A DNA stretch of 17,982 nucleotides, from the NCBI GenBank assembly GCA_047975295.1, contig JBKEDH010000139.1, positions 1 through 17,982 on the forward strand. Reading direction: 5' to 3'. Each line of letters opens with the position of its first letter. Position 1 is the stretch's first letter. Shown here piece by piece: positions 1-7,083 of the stretch. Under the pieces are notes generated by a model, which did not search any database, was not told the origin of the DNA, and saw nothing but the letters and a program-made list of their open reading frames with translations. The position numbers were made by a program, and so were the translations under genes. This DNA is from JBKEDH01 sp047975295 (lineage in GTDB: Bacteria > Bacteroidota > Bacteroidia > Flavobacteriales > Flavobacteriaceae).

Positions 1-1
1 A

Positions 2-226
2 TTAGTAATTAAAGGAACAATATTAACCTACGGAGAAAAATGGGGTATTGGAAATGAAGGTTATTCTTCAATATTACTTTCTGTAGCGAATAGTTGGAAA
101 GTGAATAATTACTCAACTCAAAATGAATTGACAGCAACTGTAGAAACCTGGAAATTCCGAGAATTTGGAAAAATAAAATCTTCAATTTATGGATATACAA
201 GTGATCTACACAATCTTTTTGCCTAA
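2..226 (+). CDS. 3' end of unrecognised ORF (partial)
   Basis: An open frame enters from the left edge and runs 74 codons to a TAA at 224-226. The translated end reads ...YGYTSDLHNLFA. I do not recognise the family. The stretch is mixed polar and aromatic, with no transmembrane segment, no lipobox (start not visible) and no T9SS-type tail. An open frame of this length at the window edge, in a plausible position convergent with atpC, supports a real gene, but AT-rich codon content alone cannot prove it. A 63-residue frame on the opposite strand over the same bases looks like a shadow: it is low-complexity, rich in Leu, Ser and Phe. Confidence 0.5.
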   Translation, partial: LVIKGTILTYGEKWGIGNEGYSSILLSVANSWKVNNYSTQNELTATVETWKFREFGKIKSSIYGYTSDLHNLFA

Positions 227-259
227 TCTATAGAAAATTAATATGACCCAAAATTACTC

Positions 260-294
260 AAAAAAAAATGCGAAACTTACGCTTCACATTTTTT
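260..294 (-). terminator. Rho-independent terminator of atpD-atpC
   Basis: Bases 263-276 pair with 281-294 around a 4-base loop (277-280). Read on the minus strand, all 14 positions can pair, with two G-U wobbles (271/286 and 275/282); on the plus strand these same positions are C-A and A-C mismatches. The minus-strand transcript then runs into a tract of nine U (plus-strand A260-A268). It lies just past the atpC stop, so it most likely ends the atpD-atpC transcript. Confidence 0.75.
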
Positions 295-315
295 ATATAT
301 CCGATAAAAGTTATG

Positions 316-609
316 TTAATCGACAAGAACGATAACTTTATTATCTTTCATTTCAATGGTTCCTGAATTTATTTTCACCGTTAAAATCTTATTATCGTCG
401 TTATGCGGTACCACATTAGAGTGCAACGCATCAAATACCAAATGGCTTTGAGTGTGGGTATAGATTTTAATGGTTCCTTTATTTAAAAGCGATACAATGG
501 CAACGTGATCTGCCAAAACCTGAAATTCGCCATTAAGGCCCGGAAGTGTTACAGAATCTACTTCCGACTTAAATAAGGTGTCTTCCGGTGATACAATTTC
601 TAAATACAT
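316..609 (-). CDS. atpC: ATP synthase F1 subunit epsilon, short form
   Basis: The epsilon subunit of F1 belongs to the central stalk and links gamma rotation to the c-ring at the inner membrane. The 97-residue product begins MYLEIVSPEDTLF and contains the typical N-terminal beta-sandwich signature (LPGLNGEFQVLADHVAIVSLL, residues about 22-42). The C-terminal helical hairpin of longer homologues (E. coli about 139 residues) is absent, so only the beta-sandwich remains. Short epsilon subunits are usual in Bacteroidetes as far as I recall. The gene lies 72 bases after atpD on the same strand, with a small 7-base tandem repeat in the spacer, and is followed by a strong terminator. Lack of the helices implies no epsilon-type inhibition of ATP hydrolysis (inference). 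Confidence 0.93.
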   Translation of the reverse strand: MYLEIVSPEDTLFKSEVDSVTLPGLNGEFQVLADHVAIVSLLNKGTIKIYTHTQSHLVFDALHSNVVPHNDDNKILTVKINSGTIEMKDNKVIVLVD

Positions 610-617
610 AGTTTTTC

Positions 618-638
618 AGTATTCGGTATTCAGTATTT
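618..638. repeat. Three tandem 7-base units in the atpD-atpC spacer
   Basis: Three adjacent units read AGTATTC, GGTATTC and AGTATTT, differing at one or two positions each. The array ends 8 bases before the atpC start codon as read on the minus strand (units GAATACT/GAATACC), so it overlaps the ribosome-binding region of atpC. No function is assigned; it may be a slippage tract or a spacing element. Confidence 0.6.
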
Positions 639-681
639 AATAAGCAAAAATGCAAACTAAATTTAAACTGCATACTTGGTT

Positions 682-2190
682 TTACGCTTCGGCTAACATT
701 TTCTCTCCGGCTTCAATAGCGTCTTCAATAGTCCCTTTAAGGTTGAAGGCTGCTTCGGGCAGGTGGTCCAATTCGCCATCCATAATCATGTTAAAGCCTT
801 TAATGGTTTCTTTAATATCAACCAACACACCCGGAATACCTGTAAATTGTTCTGCTACGTGGAAAGGCTGCGATAAGAAACGTTGTACTCGTCTGGCACG
901 CGATACGGCCAATTTGTCGTCTTCCGATAGCTCTTCCATACCCAAAATGGCAATAATATCCTGTAACTCTTTATAACGTTGCAATAACTCTTTAACACGT
1001 TGTGCACAGTTGTAGTGCTCGTTACCAAGAATATCGGCCGTTAGAATACGTGAAGTAGAATCCAACGGATCTACTGCCGGATAAATACCCAACTCGGCAA
1101 TTTTACGCGACAATACGGTTGTGGCATCCAAGTGGGCAAAGGTTGTTGCAGGAGCAGGGTCTGTTAAGTCATCTGCAGGTACGTAAACCGCTTGTACCGA
1201 TGTAATCGATCCTTTTTTGGTTGATGTAATACGTTCTTGCATGGCACCCATTTCGGTAGCCAATGTAGGTTGGTAACCTACTGCCGATGGCATACGCCCA
1301 AGAAGTGCTGACACCTCCGAACCTGCTTGAGTAAAACGGAAAATATTATCAACGAAGAAAAGAACGTCTTTACCTTGTCCGTCGCCGGCACCATCACGGA
1401 AATATTCGGCAATGGTTAAGCCCGATAAGGCTACACGTGCACGTGCTCCCGGAGGTTCGTTCATCTGTCCGAATACGAAAGTAGCTTTCGATTCTTTCAT
1501 TTTGGATTTATCAACTTTCGATAAATCCCATCCACCTTCTTCCATAGAATGCATAAAATCATCACCATAACGGATAATTCCCGATTCTAACATCTCTCTC
1601 AAAAGGTCGTTCCCTTCACGGGTTCTTTCACCTACACCGGCAAAAACAGATAAACCACCATGACCTTTTGCAATATTGTTAATCAATTCTTGAATTAATA
1701 CCGTTTTACCTACACCGGCACCACCAAATAGCCCGATTTTACCACCTTTTGCGTAAGGTTCGATAAGGTCGATTACTTTAATACCTGTAAATAAAACTTC
1801 GGTAGAAGTTGAAAGCTCGTCGAATCTGGGTGCTTCACGGTGAATAGGCAAACCTTCCTTTCCGGCTTTTGGCAAATCGCCAAGACCGTCGATGGCATCG
1901 CCGATTACGTTAAATAAGCGTCCGTAAACGTTGTCTCCAATAGGCATTTGTATAGGTGCTCCGGTAGCAACAACTTCGGTACCTCTACTTAAACCATCTG
2001 ATGAATCCATAGCAATAGTGCGTACAGTATCTTCACCAATGTGCGATTGTACTTCTAATACTAAAACAGAACCATCGGGTCTTTTAATCTCTAATGAATC
2101 ATAAATTTTTGGTAGTTCGGCTTCGGCACCGAATTCTACATCGATTACCGCTCCTACAACCTGAGCAACTTTACCTGTAACTTTCAACAT
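682..2190 (-). CDS. atpD: ATP synthase F1 subunit beta
   Basis: This is the catalytic subunit of F1 ATP synthase, which makes ATP from ADP and phosphate on the cytoplasmic face of the inner membrane. The 502-residue product has the P-loop GGAGVGKT at residues 156-163, GERTREGND at 187-195, the conserved VFGQMNEPPGARAR block near 238-251, the Walker B stretch DVLFFVDNIFR near 275 and SALLGRMPSAVGYQPTL downstream. Compared with the E. coli sequence as I remember it, there is an insertion of about 26 residues at 209-235 and a smaller Gly-rich one near 267-273. The ATG at 2190 gives the expected start MLKVTGKVAQVVGAVIDVEF. It forms a two-gene unit with atpC; alpha, gamma and the Fo genes are not in the window, which is common in Bacteroidetes. 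Confidence 0.98.
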   Translation of the reverse strand: MLKVTGKVAQVVGAVIDVEFGAEAELPKIYDSLEIKRPDGSVLVLEVQSHIGEDTVRTIAMDSSDGLSRGTEVVATGAPIQMPIGDNVYGRLFNVIGDAIDGLGDLPKAGKEGLPIHREAPRFDELSTSTEVLFTGIKVIDLIEPYAKGGKIGLFGGAGVGKTVLIQELINNIAKGHGGLSVFAGVGERTREGNDLLREMLESGIIRYGDDFMHSMEEGGWDLSKVDKSKMKESKATFVFGQMNEPPGARARVALSGLTIAEYFRDGAGDGQGKDVLFFVDNIFRFTQAGSEVSALLGRMPSAVGYQPTLATEMGAMQERITSTKKGSITSVQAVYVPADDLTDPAPATTFAHLDATTVLSRKIAELGIYPAVDPLDSTSRILTADILGNEHYNCAQRVKELLQRYKELQDIIAILGMEELSEDDKLAVSRARRVQRFLSQPFHVAEQFTGIPGVLVDIKETIKGFNMIMDGELDHLPEAAFNLKGTIEDAIEAGEKMLAEA

Positions 2191-2225
2191 TGCTTATATG
2201 TTTAATATTATGCGTTTTAACTTTA

Positions 2226-2254
2226 CAAAAATAGTTTGTGTTTTCGCGTGCAAA
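2226..2254 (-). promoter_or_regulatory. Candidate atpD promoter (Bacteroidetes type)
   Basis: On the minus strand, TATTTTTG (plus 2226-2233) matches the Bacteroidetes -7 consensus TAnnTTTG. A TTTG (plus 2251-2254) lies 17 bases upstream, in the range for the -33 element. The -7 box is 35 bases before the atpD ATG. The upstream TTTG is itself part of a second match, TATCTTTG (plus 2251-2258), so two start sites are possible. In such AT-rich DNA these matches can occur by chance. Confidence 0.45.
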
Positions 2255-2305
2255 GATATACCTTTTAATTGAAAATAAAAGGTGTTTTTTTAGGTTTTTT
2301 GGAAT

Positions 2306-2333
2306 AAAAAAACACCCTCGAATTGAAGGTGTT
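2306..2333 (-). terminator. Rho-independent terminator after the SGNH hydrolase gene
   Basis: On the minus strand AACACCTTC pairs with GAGGGTGTT around a 5-base loop (one G-U), followed directly by a run of U (plus 2306-2310). It sits between the SGNH hydrolase stop at 2508 and the atpD promoter region, so it likely ends the receptor-hydrolase transcript and insulates atpD. Its U-tract arm also has an 11-bp perfect complement at 2281-2291, giving an alternative, mutually exclusive hairpin. The miniature element at 2341-2489 lies between the gene and this terminator. Confidence 0.65.
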
Positions 2334-2340
2334 ATATTAA

Positions 2341-2489
2341 GAGCCTGTTTAAATTTATATTAATTGTTTTTCTGTGTATAATTTCGTTAAAATTTCATCA
2401 AGTAGCCCAGCTATTATCTTCTATTTTGCCGTATTCTGCATCAAAAATAAACTATACAAAAAGTCTATCATACAAATTTAAACAGGCTC
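2341..2489. mobile_element. 149-bp miniature inverted-repeat element (MITE), IS5/IS1031-like ends
   Basis: Sixteen-base perfect terminal inverted repeats, GAGCCTGTTTAAATTT at 2341-2356 and its complement at 2474-2489, bound 117 bases with no transposase. Both ends are flanked by TAA (2338-2340 and 2490-2492), consistent with a 3-base target duplication. The GAGCCTGTT-type end plus a TNA-type duplication resembles the IS1031 group of the IS5 family; that assignment is from memory. On the minus strand a 16-codon frame (MIDFLYSLFLMQNTAK) reaches a TAG and continues open for about 22 codons in phase, possibly a remnant. The element sits in the 3' untranslated part of the SGNH hydrolase transcript. 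Confidence 0.75.
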
Positions 2490-2507
2490 TAAGGTTTATG
2501 AGTTGGA

Positions 2508-4034
2508 CTATTGCAATGTAGGTGAATAGTTTGTAGGATAGCTACCAATATCCACCAAATTTCCCGATGCCTCGAAATTGGTGCCGTAAGTGGCATCGAT
2601 GGCTTTAAGCATTTGGTTTGCCAATGCAGCATAGCCTCTTGAGGTTAAATGAACGCCATCCAGACTTATTAGTCCGCCGGTGGCCAAACTCGTGGACAGG
2701 ATATAGTTACCATCGGAAAGTCCGGCTGGAGAAGATGCTTTCAACAAAAGTGTTTTAAAATCTACTAATGCCAAATTTTTTGCTTCGGCAATAGTTTTAA
2801 TGGTTTGGTTATAGGAATCGGTTGCTGTTTTTATAGCTTCTTGTTCGGCAGGGACAAGCACCCATTTATCGGCCAAAGGTACGGCAACGCCGTTAACAGT
2901 TAAAGGGTTTCCGGGTACGGCCTCGGTTCCAATAAACGATGAGGCCGGAAGTACAAGCAAATCTTGTTCGGTAGCCTGTCTGTAATTGGGTAAGCCTAAA
3001 CCAGATAAATCGGTTAAACTTTCATCTTCAATTACAACAGCATTGGTTTCGGAAGCTTCAAAAGCTATGGTTCTGGCAGAAGCTTCATCCGATGAAATTA
3101 GGCCATTGTTAAGAGCCAATTGTAACCCTCCGTTATATTGTGCATAGGCTTGGTTTACTACGGTAGCCGTAGCTTCATCCAACGGTATTGGATTGTAGGG
3201 TACAGTAGTAAAATGTGCCAAACTTGTAATGTAGGGTACGTTGGTAACTACCCCTTTTGCACCATTGGCCGTTAAAGCATTTACAGCTGCACTAAACGAT
3301 GCTGCAAATACATTAGGGTCGGTAATATCGCTACTGCCGTAAGTACTTGGGTCGATATTGCCGGTTTGGTCGGTACCATCGCCTCCTGCCAAAGCAAATC
3401 CCAAAACATCGTTACCTCCAATTTCCGATAAGGTAAAAAAGGTTGGGTTTTGTGCTACGGCATCGGATAGAACCATTGCTGAAGTACCGGAAGCCATACG
3501 TCCGAAATAAGGATTTAACGTACCGTAACCGGCAACACCTAAATGGAAACTTTTTAATCCGGGAACGCCGTAATTATTAATAGCACCGCCATAATCGGCC
3601 AAAACAGATGTTGTTATCTCGGTGGTTGGGGTTTGCTGTAAAACAGTAGGAGTAGATGTTTCGGTGTTAAAATAAAGTCTTGGGGCTGCTTCAACAGTAC
3701 CTCCAACAAGAAAACCACCAATATTATCGCCCATTAAAGGTTGATTAAATGTGCCACCTCCTACCAGAGCAAATTGTTGAGCCAATATATTGGGAAAGGA
3801 ATTTTCCTGTCCTTTAATAAACAGGGCATTATCGGTATAACCTGCCGAAAAGGAAGCACCAACAGCTATATAGTTGGAAAAATCGGCTTCGCCAACAATA
3901 AGTTCGGGCAAGATGGCTTCTTCTTCATATATACCAAAATCTTTTTCAATATCTTCTTCATCGTTACAGGCCGAAAATGCAATTACCATTACTGCCAACC
4001 ATACATATTTTGAATTTATTATTTTCTTTTTCAT
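2508..4034 (-). CDS. SGNH/GDSL-like hydrolase lipoprotein
   Basis: This is a predicted lipid-anchored esterase or lipase. From the ATG at 4034 the product has 508 residues. A lysine-rich start and hydrophobic stretch lead to the lipobox FSAC with Cys23, followed by NDEED. Acidic residues just after the cysteine resemble the surface-export signal of Bacteroidetes lipoproteins, so an outward-facing location is inferred. SGNH blocks are visible: VGASFSAG with candidate nucleophile Ser61 (GAS instead of GDS), GGND at 206-209, and D459-G-V-H462 as the Asp/His pair. The long stretch between blocks is unusual for a simple lipase and may form a lid or extra domain. A frame extension to an ATG at 4103 would overlap the upstream receptor gene by 68 bases and bury the signal peptide, so I reject it. 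Only one base separates this start from the receptor stop, implying co-transcription and likely coupled translation. The substrate is unknown. Confidence 0.85.
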   Translation of the reverse strand: MKKKIINSKYVWLAVMVIAFSACNDEEDIEKDFGIYEEEAILPELIVGEADFSNYIAVGASFSAGYTDNALFIKGQENSFPNILAQQFALVGGGTFNQPLMGDNIGGFLVGGTVEAAPRLYFNTETSTPTVLQQTPTTEITTSVLADYGGAINNYGVPGLKSFHLGVAGYGTLNPYFGRMASGTSAMVLSDAVAQNPTFFTLSEIGGNDVLGFALAGGDGTDQTGNIDPSTYGSSDITDPNVFAASFSAAVNALTANGAKGVVTNVPYITSLAHFTTVPYNPIPLDEATATVVNQAYAQYNGGLQLALNNGLISSDEASARTIAFEASETNAVVIEDESLTDLSGLGLPNYRQATEQDLLVLPASSFIGTEAVPGNPLTVNGVAVPLADKWVLVPAEQEAIKTATDSYNQTIKTIAEAKNLALVDFKTLLLKASSPAGLSDGNYILSTSLATGGLISLDGVHLTSRGYAALANQMLKAIDATYGTNFEASGNLVDIGSYPTNYSPTLQ

Positions 4035-4035
4035 C

Positions 4036-6780
4036 TTATAAATTGTTAATTGTCCATGAAACATAATACATTGAGCCAATGCTTCCGGTACCAAAGGCTG
4101 CATAGTATTCCTTACCGGTAATATTGGTGCCGCCTATTTTAAAAATAGATTTCATAACCGGTACCTTGTAGCTTATTTGGGCATCCAATACGTGAAATTC
4201 CGGAATCACACCACTACCAAAAGTGGCTTCCCAGTAATAATCGTCGCTAAATCTATACGATACGTTAAAGCCTAGGTTTTTAACAACTTCGGTATTGCCA
4301 AAAGAGGCTTTAAACTTGTGCTCTGGTGTATTGAAATAAGTTTGAAAATCGGGATATTTATCTTGGTCGAAATCCAATTTGGAGTAGGTATAGCTACCAC
4401 CTAAATCGTAATTACCGAATATTTTGGTCGATAATCCTACAGAAGCCCCGTAGGAGTTTACGTTTGCCGGCGAATTGGTATAGGTACTATAGGCCTGATA
4501 ATCGCCATTGGCAAGTGCTGCCACAGCTTCTATTTCGCCTACGGTTCCGTAATATGGAGATACTACAACTTCCTGTGAAATAAAATCTTTATAACTGTTA
4601 TAATAAGCGTTTAAATCGACAATAACCTTATCCATTTTACCTCGATAGCCCACCTCAATAGCGGTTACACGTTCTGGTTCTATAATATCGGGATTGGCTA
4701 TTTCCAGATCGTTTACATCGCCCGATACAGCAAATTTTTGAACCGATGCCGAAGAATACGAATTTTCATAAGCTACCCTACCGGTCTGTGTAGCGGTTCC
4801 GCCCCCACCGGCTGTACTCACGTTAAAAGTCCTAGAATAGCGATCCAAGTTGGTTGGTGCCGAACCTACCAAAATAGCCCGGCCGGCATCTAAACCTATA
4901 AATAGATCCTGAGTGGTCGGGTTTCTAAATCCGGTTTGTACCGAAGCCCTGATGTTATGGTTTTCATTAACCGTTAAACCTGCCGATAAGCGAGGTGAAA
5001 GGAATCCGTCGAAAAATTCCGATTTATCGAAACGCAACGATCCCGTTAACTTTAAATCCAAGCTTTCGTTAAGGTCTATATTTTTTTGAATTTGGGTATA
5101 AACACCATATTCGGAATATTTAATAGGAGTACCATTGTCGGTATAAATGGTTCCGAAGGAATTTAGATTATATTGACGGAAAGACCCACCTACTTGAATT
5201 TCGGCAAAGTCGATAAGATGGCTAAAATTATAATTACCATCTACATGATAGTACTTTGAAGCATCTTGGAACTTTGAACCCGTTGCCAAATCTGGATCGT
5301 TAATGCTTCTATTAAAGGCGGCCTGAAATTCGGGAGAACCTTCGGGATATCTCTCGGCATCGGCAACAGCACGGGCTGCCGCGTGTTTTTGTTCTTCGGT
5401 TAATCCGCTTGGGTTACCGCTTAATTCAATACCCGCAAATGTAGCAATGTAATCGGCAAACCAATCTGCATCGCTTTTCCAGGCGCGGTTAATATTAATT
5501 CCGGTAAATACCATATCGTAGGAATCGCCAGCTTTATCGGATACCAAATAGCCCCGCAAATAAAAGTTATTGTTTTTAACTTCTATTTTATGTTGCTGCT
5601 GAAAGAAATTATTGATGCTATAGCGGTTGGTGCCTTGGTAAAGTGTAGAGCCCGTACCCACTTTGCCCACATATTGGATTTCAAAATCGGTTGCCCAAGG
5701 GCGGTAATACAAGCCCCAATCGGCTTTTATGCTTGATGCTTCATTATCGGTTAGGTATTTTTCGTTATATCCGGTCCGGCTAACCACTACATCGGGAATA
5801 ATACCCAACCCGGAAGCGGCACGTATATTTGTAGATACTTCATCGCCATATACGTTTATACCATCGTAATCGGTATTTGAAGTCCGGGTACCACCGGGAA
5901 TTATTTTATCGGCCTCGCTGTTGGCTGCCCAATCGGTACCTTTTAGATAGCCAAAATTAACTTTTCCGGCAAACTTATCGCTAAATTTATAAGCGGCACG
6001 CATACCAAAATCGGTATATAAATTATCGCCGGCCGCATCTTGCACTGTTACACCTTGTTTGTAATAGGCGCTAATACCGGTGTGGTCGAACGGATTTTTG
6101 CTACGCATAAACAAAATACCGTTAAAGGCGTTGGCACCGTAGAGTGCGGACGATGCACCGGGAAGCAACTCAACACTTTGTACATCGGTTTCAATCATGC
6201 CCACCAAATTTCCCATGGGGAAGTTTAATGCAGGCGTTGAATTGTCCATACCATCTACCAATTGCATAAAGCGGTTATTGGCAAAGGTTGCAAAACCACG
6301 TGTGTTTACAGACTTAAATGTTAAACTGTTAACATTAACATCGACTCCTTTTAAATTTTCCAGTCCATCGTAAAAATCGACCGAAGCTGTATTCTTAATT
6401 TCCTTTAGGCCAATGCGCTCTACCGTTACGGGCGATTCGAAAATACGTTCGGGTGTTCTGGATGCCGAAATAACCACCTCATCCAACGAAGTACCTTCTT
6501 TTAAAACAAAATTGGCGGTTTGGTTGTTTGCTGTAATTTTAATGGTTTGGGTTTCGAAACCAACGCTACTGGCCTGAAGTGAAAAGGGTAGTTCTCGATT
6601 TGCCGTTAATATAAAATTACCATCAAAATCGGTTACTGTTCCGGTTGTTGTTCCAACAATTATAATGTTGGCTCCCGGAATGGGCTGACTGCTGTCATCT
6701 ACCACCGAACCTGTAATTTTTACTTGTGAAAATGATGCTGTACATACCAGCACCAATAGAAAAGTGAGGAGTGTTTTCAT
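4036..6780 (-). CDS. TonB-dependent outer-membrane receptor
   Basis: A 914-residue outer-membrane beta-barrel transporter energised by TonB-ExbBD. A signal peptide ends near residue 19 (TASFSQ). Residues about 21-94 form a carboxypeptidase-regulatory-like domain (KITGSVVDDSSQPIPGANIII...). DEVVISASR at 100-108 is a TonB-box-like segment. The plug covers about 113-230 and includes NTRGF at 159-163 and LLPGASSALYGANAFNG near 205-221. The remainder is barrel, rich in alternating aromatic strands, ending ...YYVSWTINNL. No SusD gene accompanies it; the partner is the SGNH lipoprotein one base downstream, which suggests import of a lipid-like or esterified compound (inference). A stem-loop lies 24 bases before the start. 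The long gap upstream suggests its own promoter, though I found no good TAnnTTTG match. Confidence 0.93.
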   Translation of the reverse strand: MKTLLTFLLVLVCTASFSQVKITGSVVDDSSQPIPGANIIIVGTTTGTVTDFDGNFILTANRELPFSLQASSVGFETQTIKITANNQTANFVLKEGTSLDEVVISASRTPERIFESPVTVERIGLKEIKNTASVDFYDGLENLKGVDVNVNSLTFKSVNTRGFATFANNRFMQLVDGMDNSTPALNFPMGNLVGMIETDVQSVELLPGASSALYGANAFNGILFMRSKNPFDHTGISAYYKQGVTVQDAAGDNLYTDFGMRAAYKFSDKFAGKVNFGYLKGTDWAANSEADKIIPGGTRTSNTDYDGINVYGDEVSTNIRAASGLGIIPDVVVSRTGYNEKYLTDNEASSIKADWGLYYRPWATDFEIQYVGKVGTGSTLYQGTNRYSINNFFQQQHKIEVKNNNFYLRGYLVSDKAGDSYDMVFTGININRAWKSDADWFADYIATFAGIELSGNPSGLTEEQKHAAARAVADAERYPEGSPEFQAAFNRSINDPDLATGSKFQDASKYYHVDGNYNFSHLIDFAEIQVGGSFRQYNLNSFGTIYTDNGTPIKYSEYGVYTQIQKNIDLNESLDLKLTGSLRFDKSEFFDGFLSPRLSAGLTVNENHNIRASVQTGFRNPTTQDLFIGLDAGRAILVGSAPTNLDRYSRTFNVSTAGGGGTATQTGRVAYENSYSSASVQKFAVSGDVNDLEIANPDIIEPERVTAIEVGYRGKMDKVIVDLNAYYNSYKDFISQEVVVSPYYGTVGEIEAVAALANGDYQAYSTYTNSPANVNSYGASVGLSTKIFGNYDLGGSYTYSKLDFDQDKYPDFQTYFNTPEHKFKASFGNTEVVKNLGFNVSYRFSDDYYWEATFGSGVIPEFHVLDAQISYKVPVMKSIFKIGGTNITGKEYYAAFGTGSIGSMYYVSWTINNL

Positions 6781-6804
6781 TCGTTTAGTTTTTGTTTTTA
6801 ATAA

Positions 6805-6831
6805 CCACGCTTCGATTTTTTTTAAGCGTGG
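6805..6831 (-). promoter_or_regulatory. Stem-loop in the leader of the TonB-dependent receptor gene
   Basis: CCACGCTT at 6805-6812 is perfectly complementary to AAGCGTGG at 6824-6831, with an 11-base loop that is A-rich on the transcript. It lies 24 bases upstream of the receptor ATG. No U-tract follows in either direction (minus strand continues TTATTAAAAAC), so it is not a typical terminator. It is GC-rich against very AT-rich surroundings. It may stabilise the mRNA or act in post-transcriptional control; this is inference. Confidence 0.5.
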
Positions 6832-7013
6832 GCTATATTTTCAATTATTAAAAATATTTGGGTAAATATCATGCTTAACCTATCGTTTTATTTAACTCGT
6901 TTTTCAATTTTAAAATATGTGTGATTATATAAATGTATAAAAAAATTATGCATACATAGTAAAAATTAACAAAAAACGGATAAAAAAATGATTAATCTTT
7001 AAAAGACAGACTT
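6832..7013. other. AT-rich intergenic region, receptor leader/promoter
   Basis: This is most of the 303-base gap between the receptor and glmS. It is very AT-rich, has no credible ORF, and shows no clean TAnnTTTG box on the minus strand. A 6-base inverted repeat ATGTAT/ATACAT (6933-6938 and 6952-6957), overlapping a TATGCATA palindrome, is the only other symmetry seen and could be an operator, but is short enough to be chance. The receptor promoter should be here. Confidence 0.4.
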
Positions 7014-7057
7014 AAAAGAATTGGCCGCCATTTATTTTTTTTAATGGTGGCCAATTC
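7014..7057 (-). terminator. Rho-independent terminator of glmS
   Basis: A 15-base stem, GAATTGGCC... at 7018-7032 against ...GGCCAATTC at 7043-7057, has one non-Watson-Crick position and a 10-base A/T loop. On the minus strand it is followed by UUUU (plus 7014-7017). It starts 27 bases past the glmS stop. The single mismatch is A-C on the minus strand and G-U on the plus strand; the stem is strong enough either way. Confidence 0.7.
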
Positions 7058-7083
7058 ATTTTCAATACTTTATAAACTTCGTA

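Noticed and set aside
9..200. 63-residue minus-strand ORF at the left edge
   Set aside because: Low-complexity Leu/Ser/Phe-rich translation opposite a longer open frame running in from the edge; no supporting features.
650..976. 108-residue plus-strand ORF overlapping atpD
   Set aside because: Antisense to the C-terminal coding part of atpD, which is unambiguous.
2363..2520. Open plus-strand frame through the 149-bp element
   Set aside because: No start codon within the element, and the frame simply runs through both the element end and the flanking DNA; no transposase motifs.
4035..4103. Longer N-terminus of the SGNH hydrolase starting at 4103
   Set aside because: It would overlap the receptor coding end by 68 bases and place 23 non-signal residues before a clear lipoprotein signal; the ATG at 4034 fits better.
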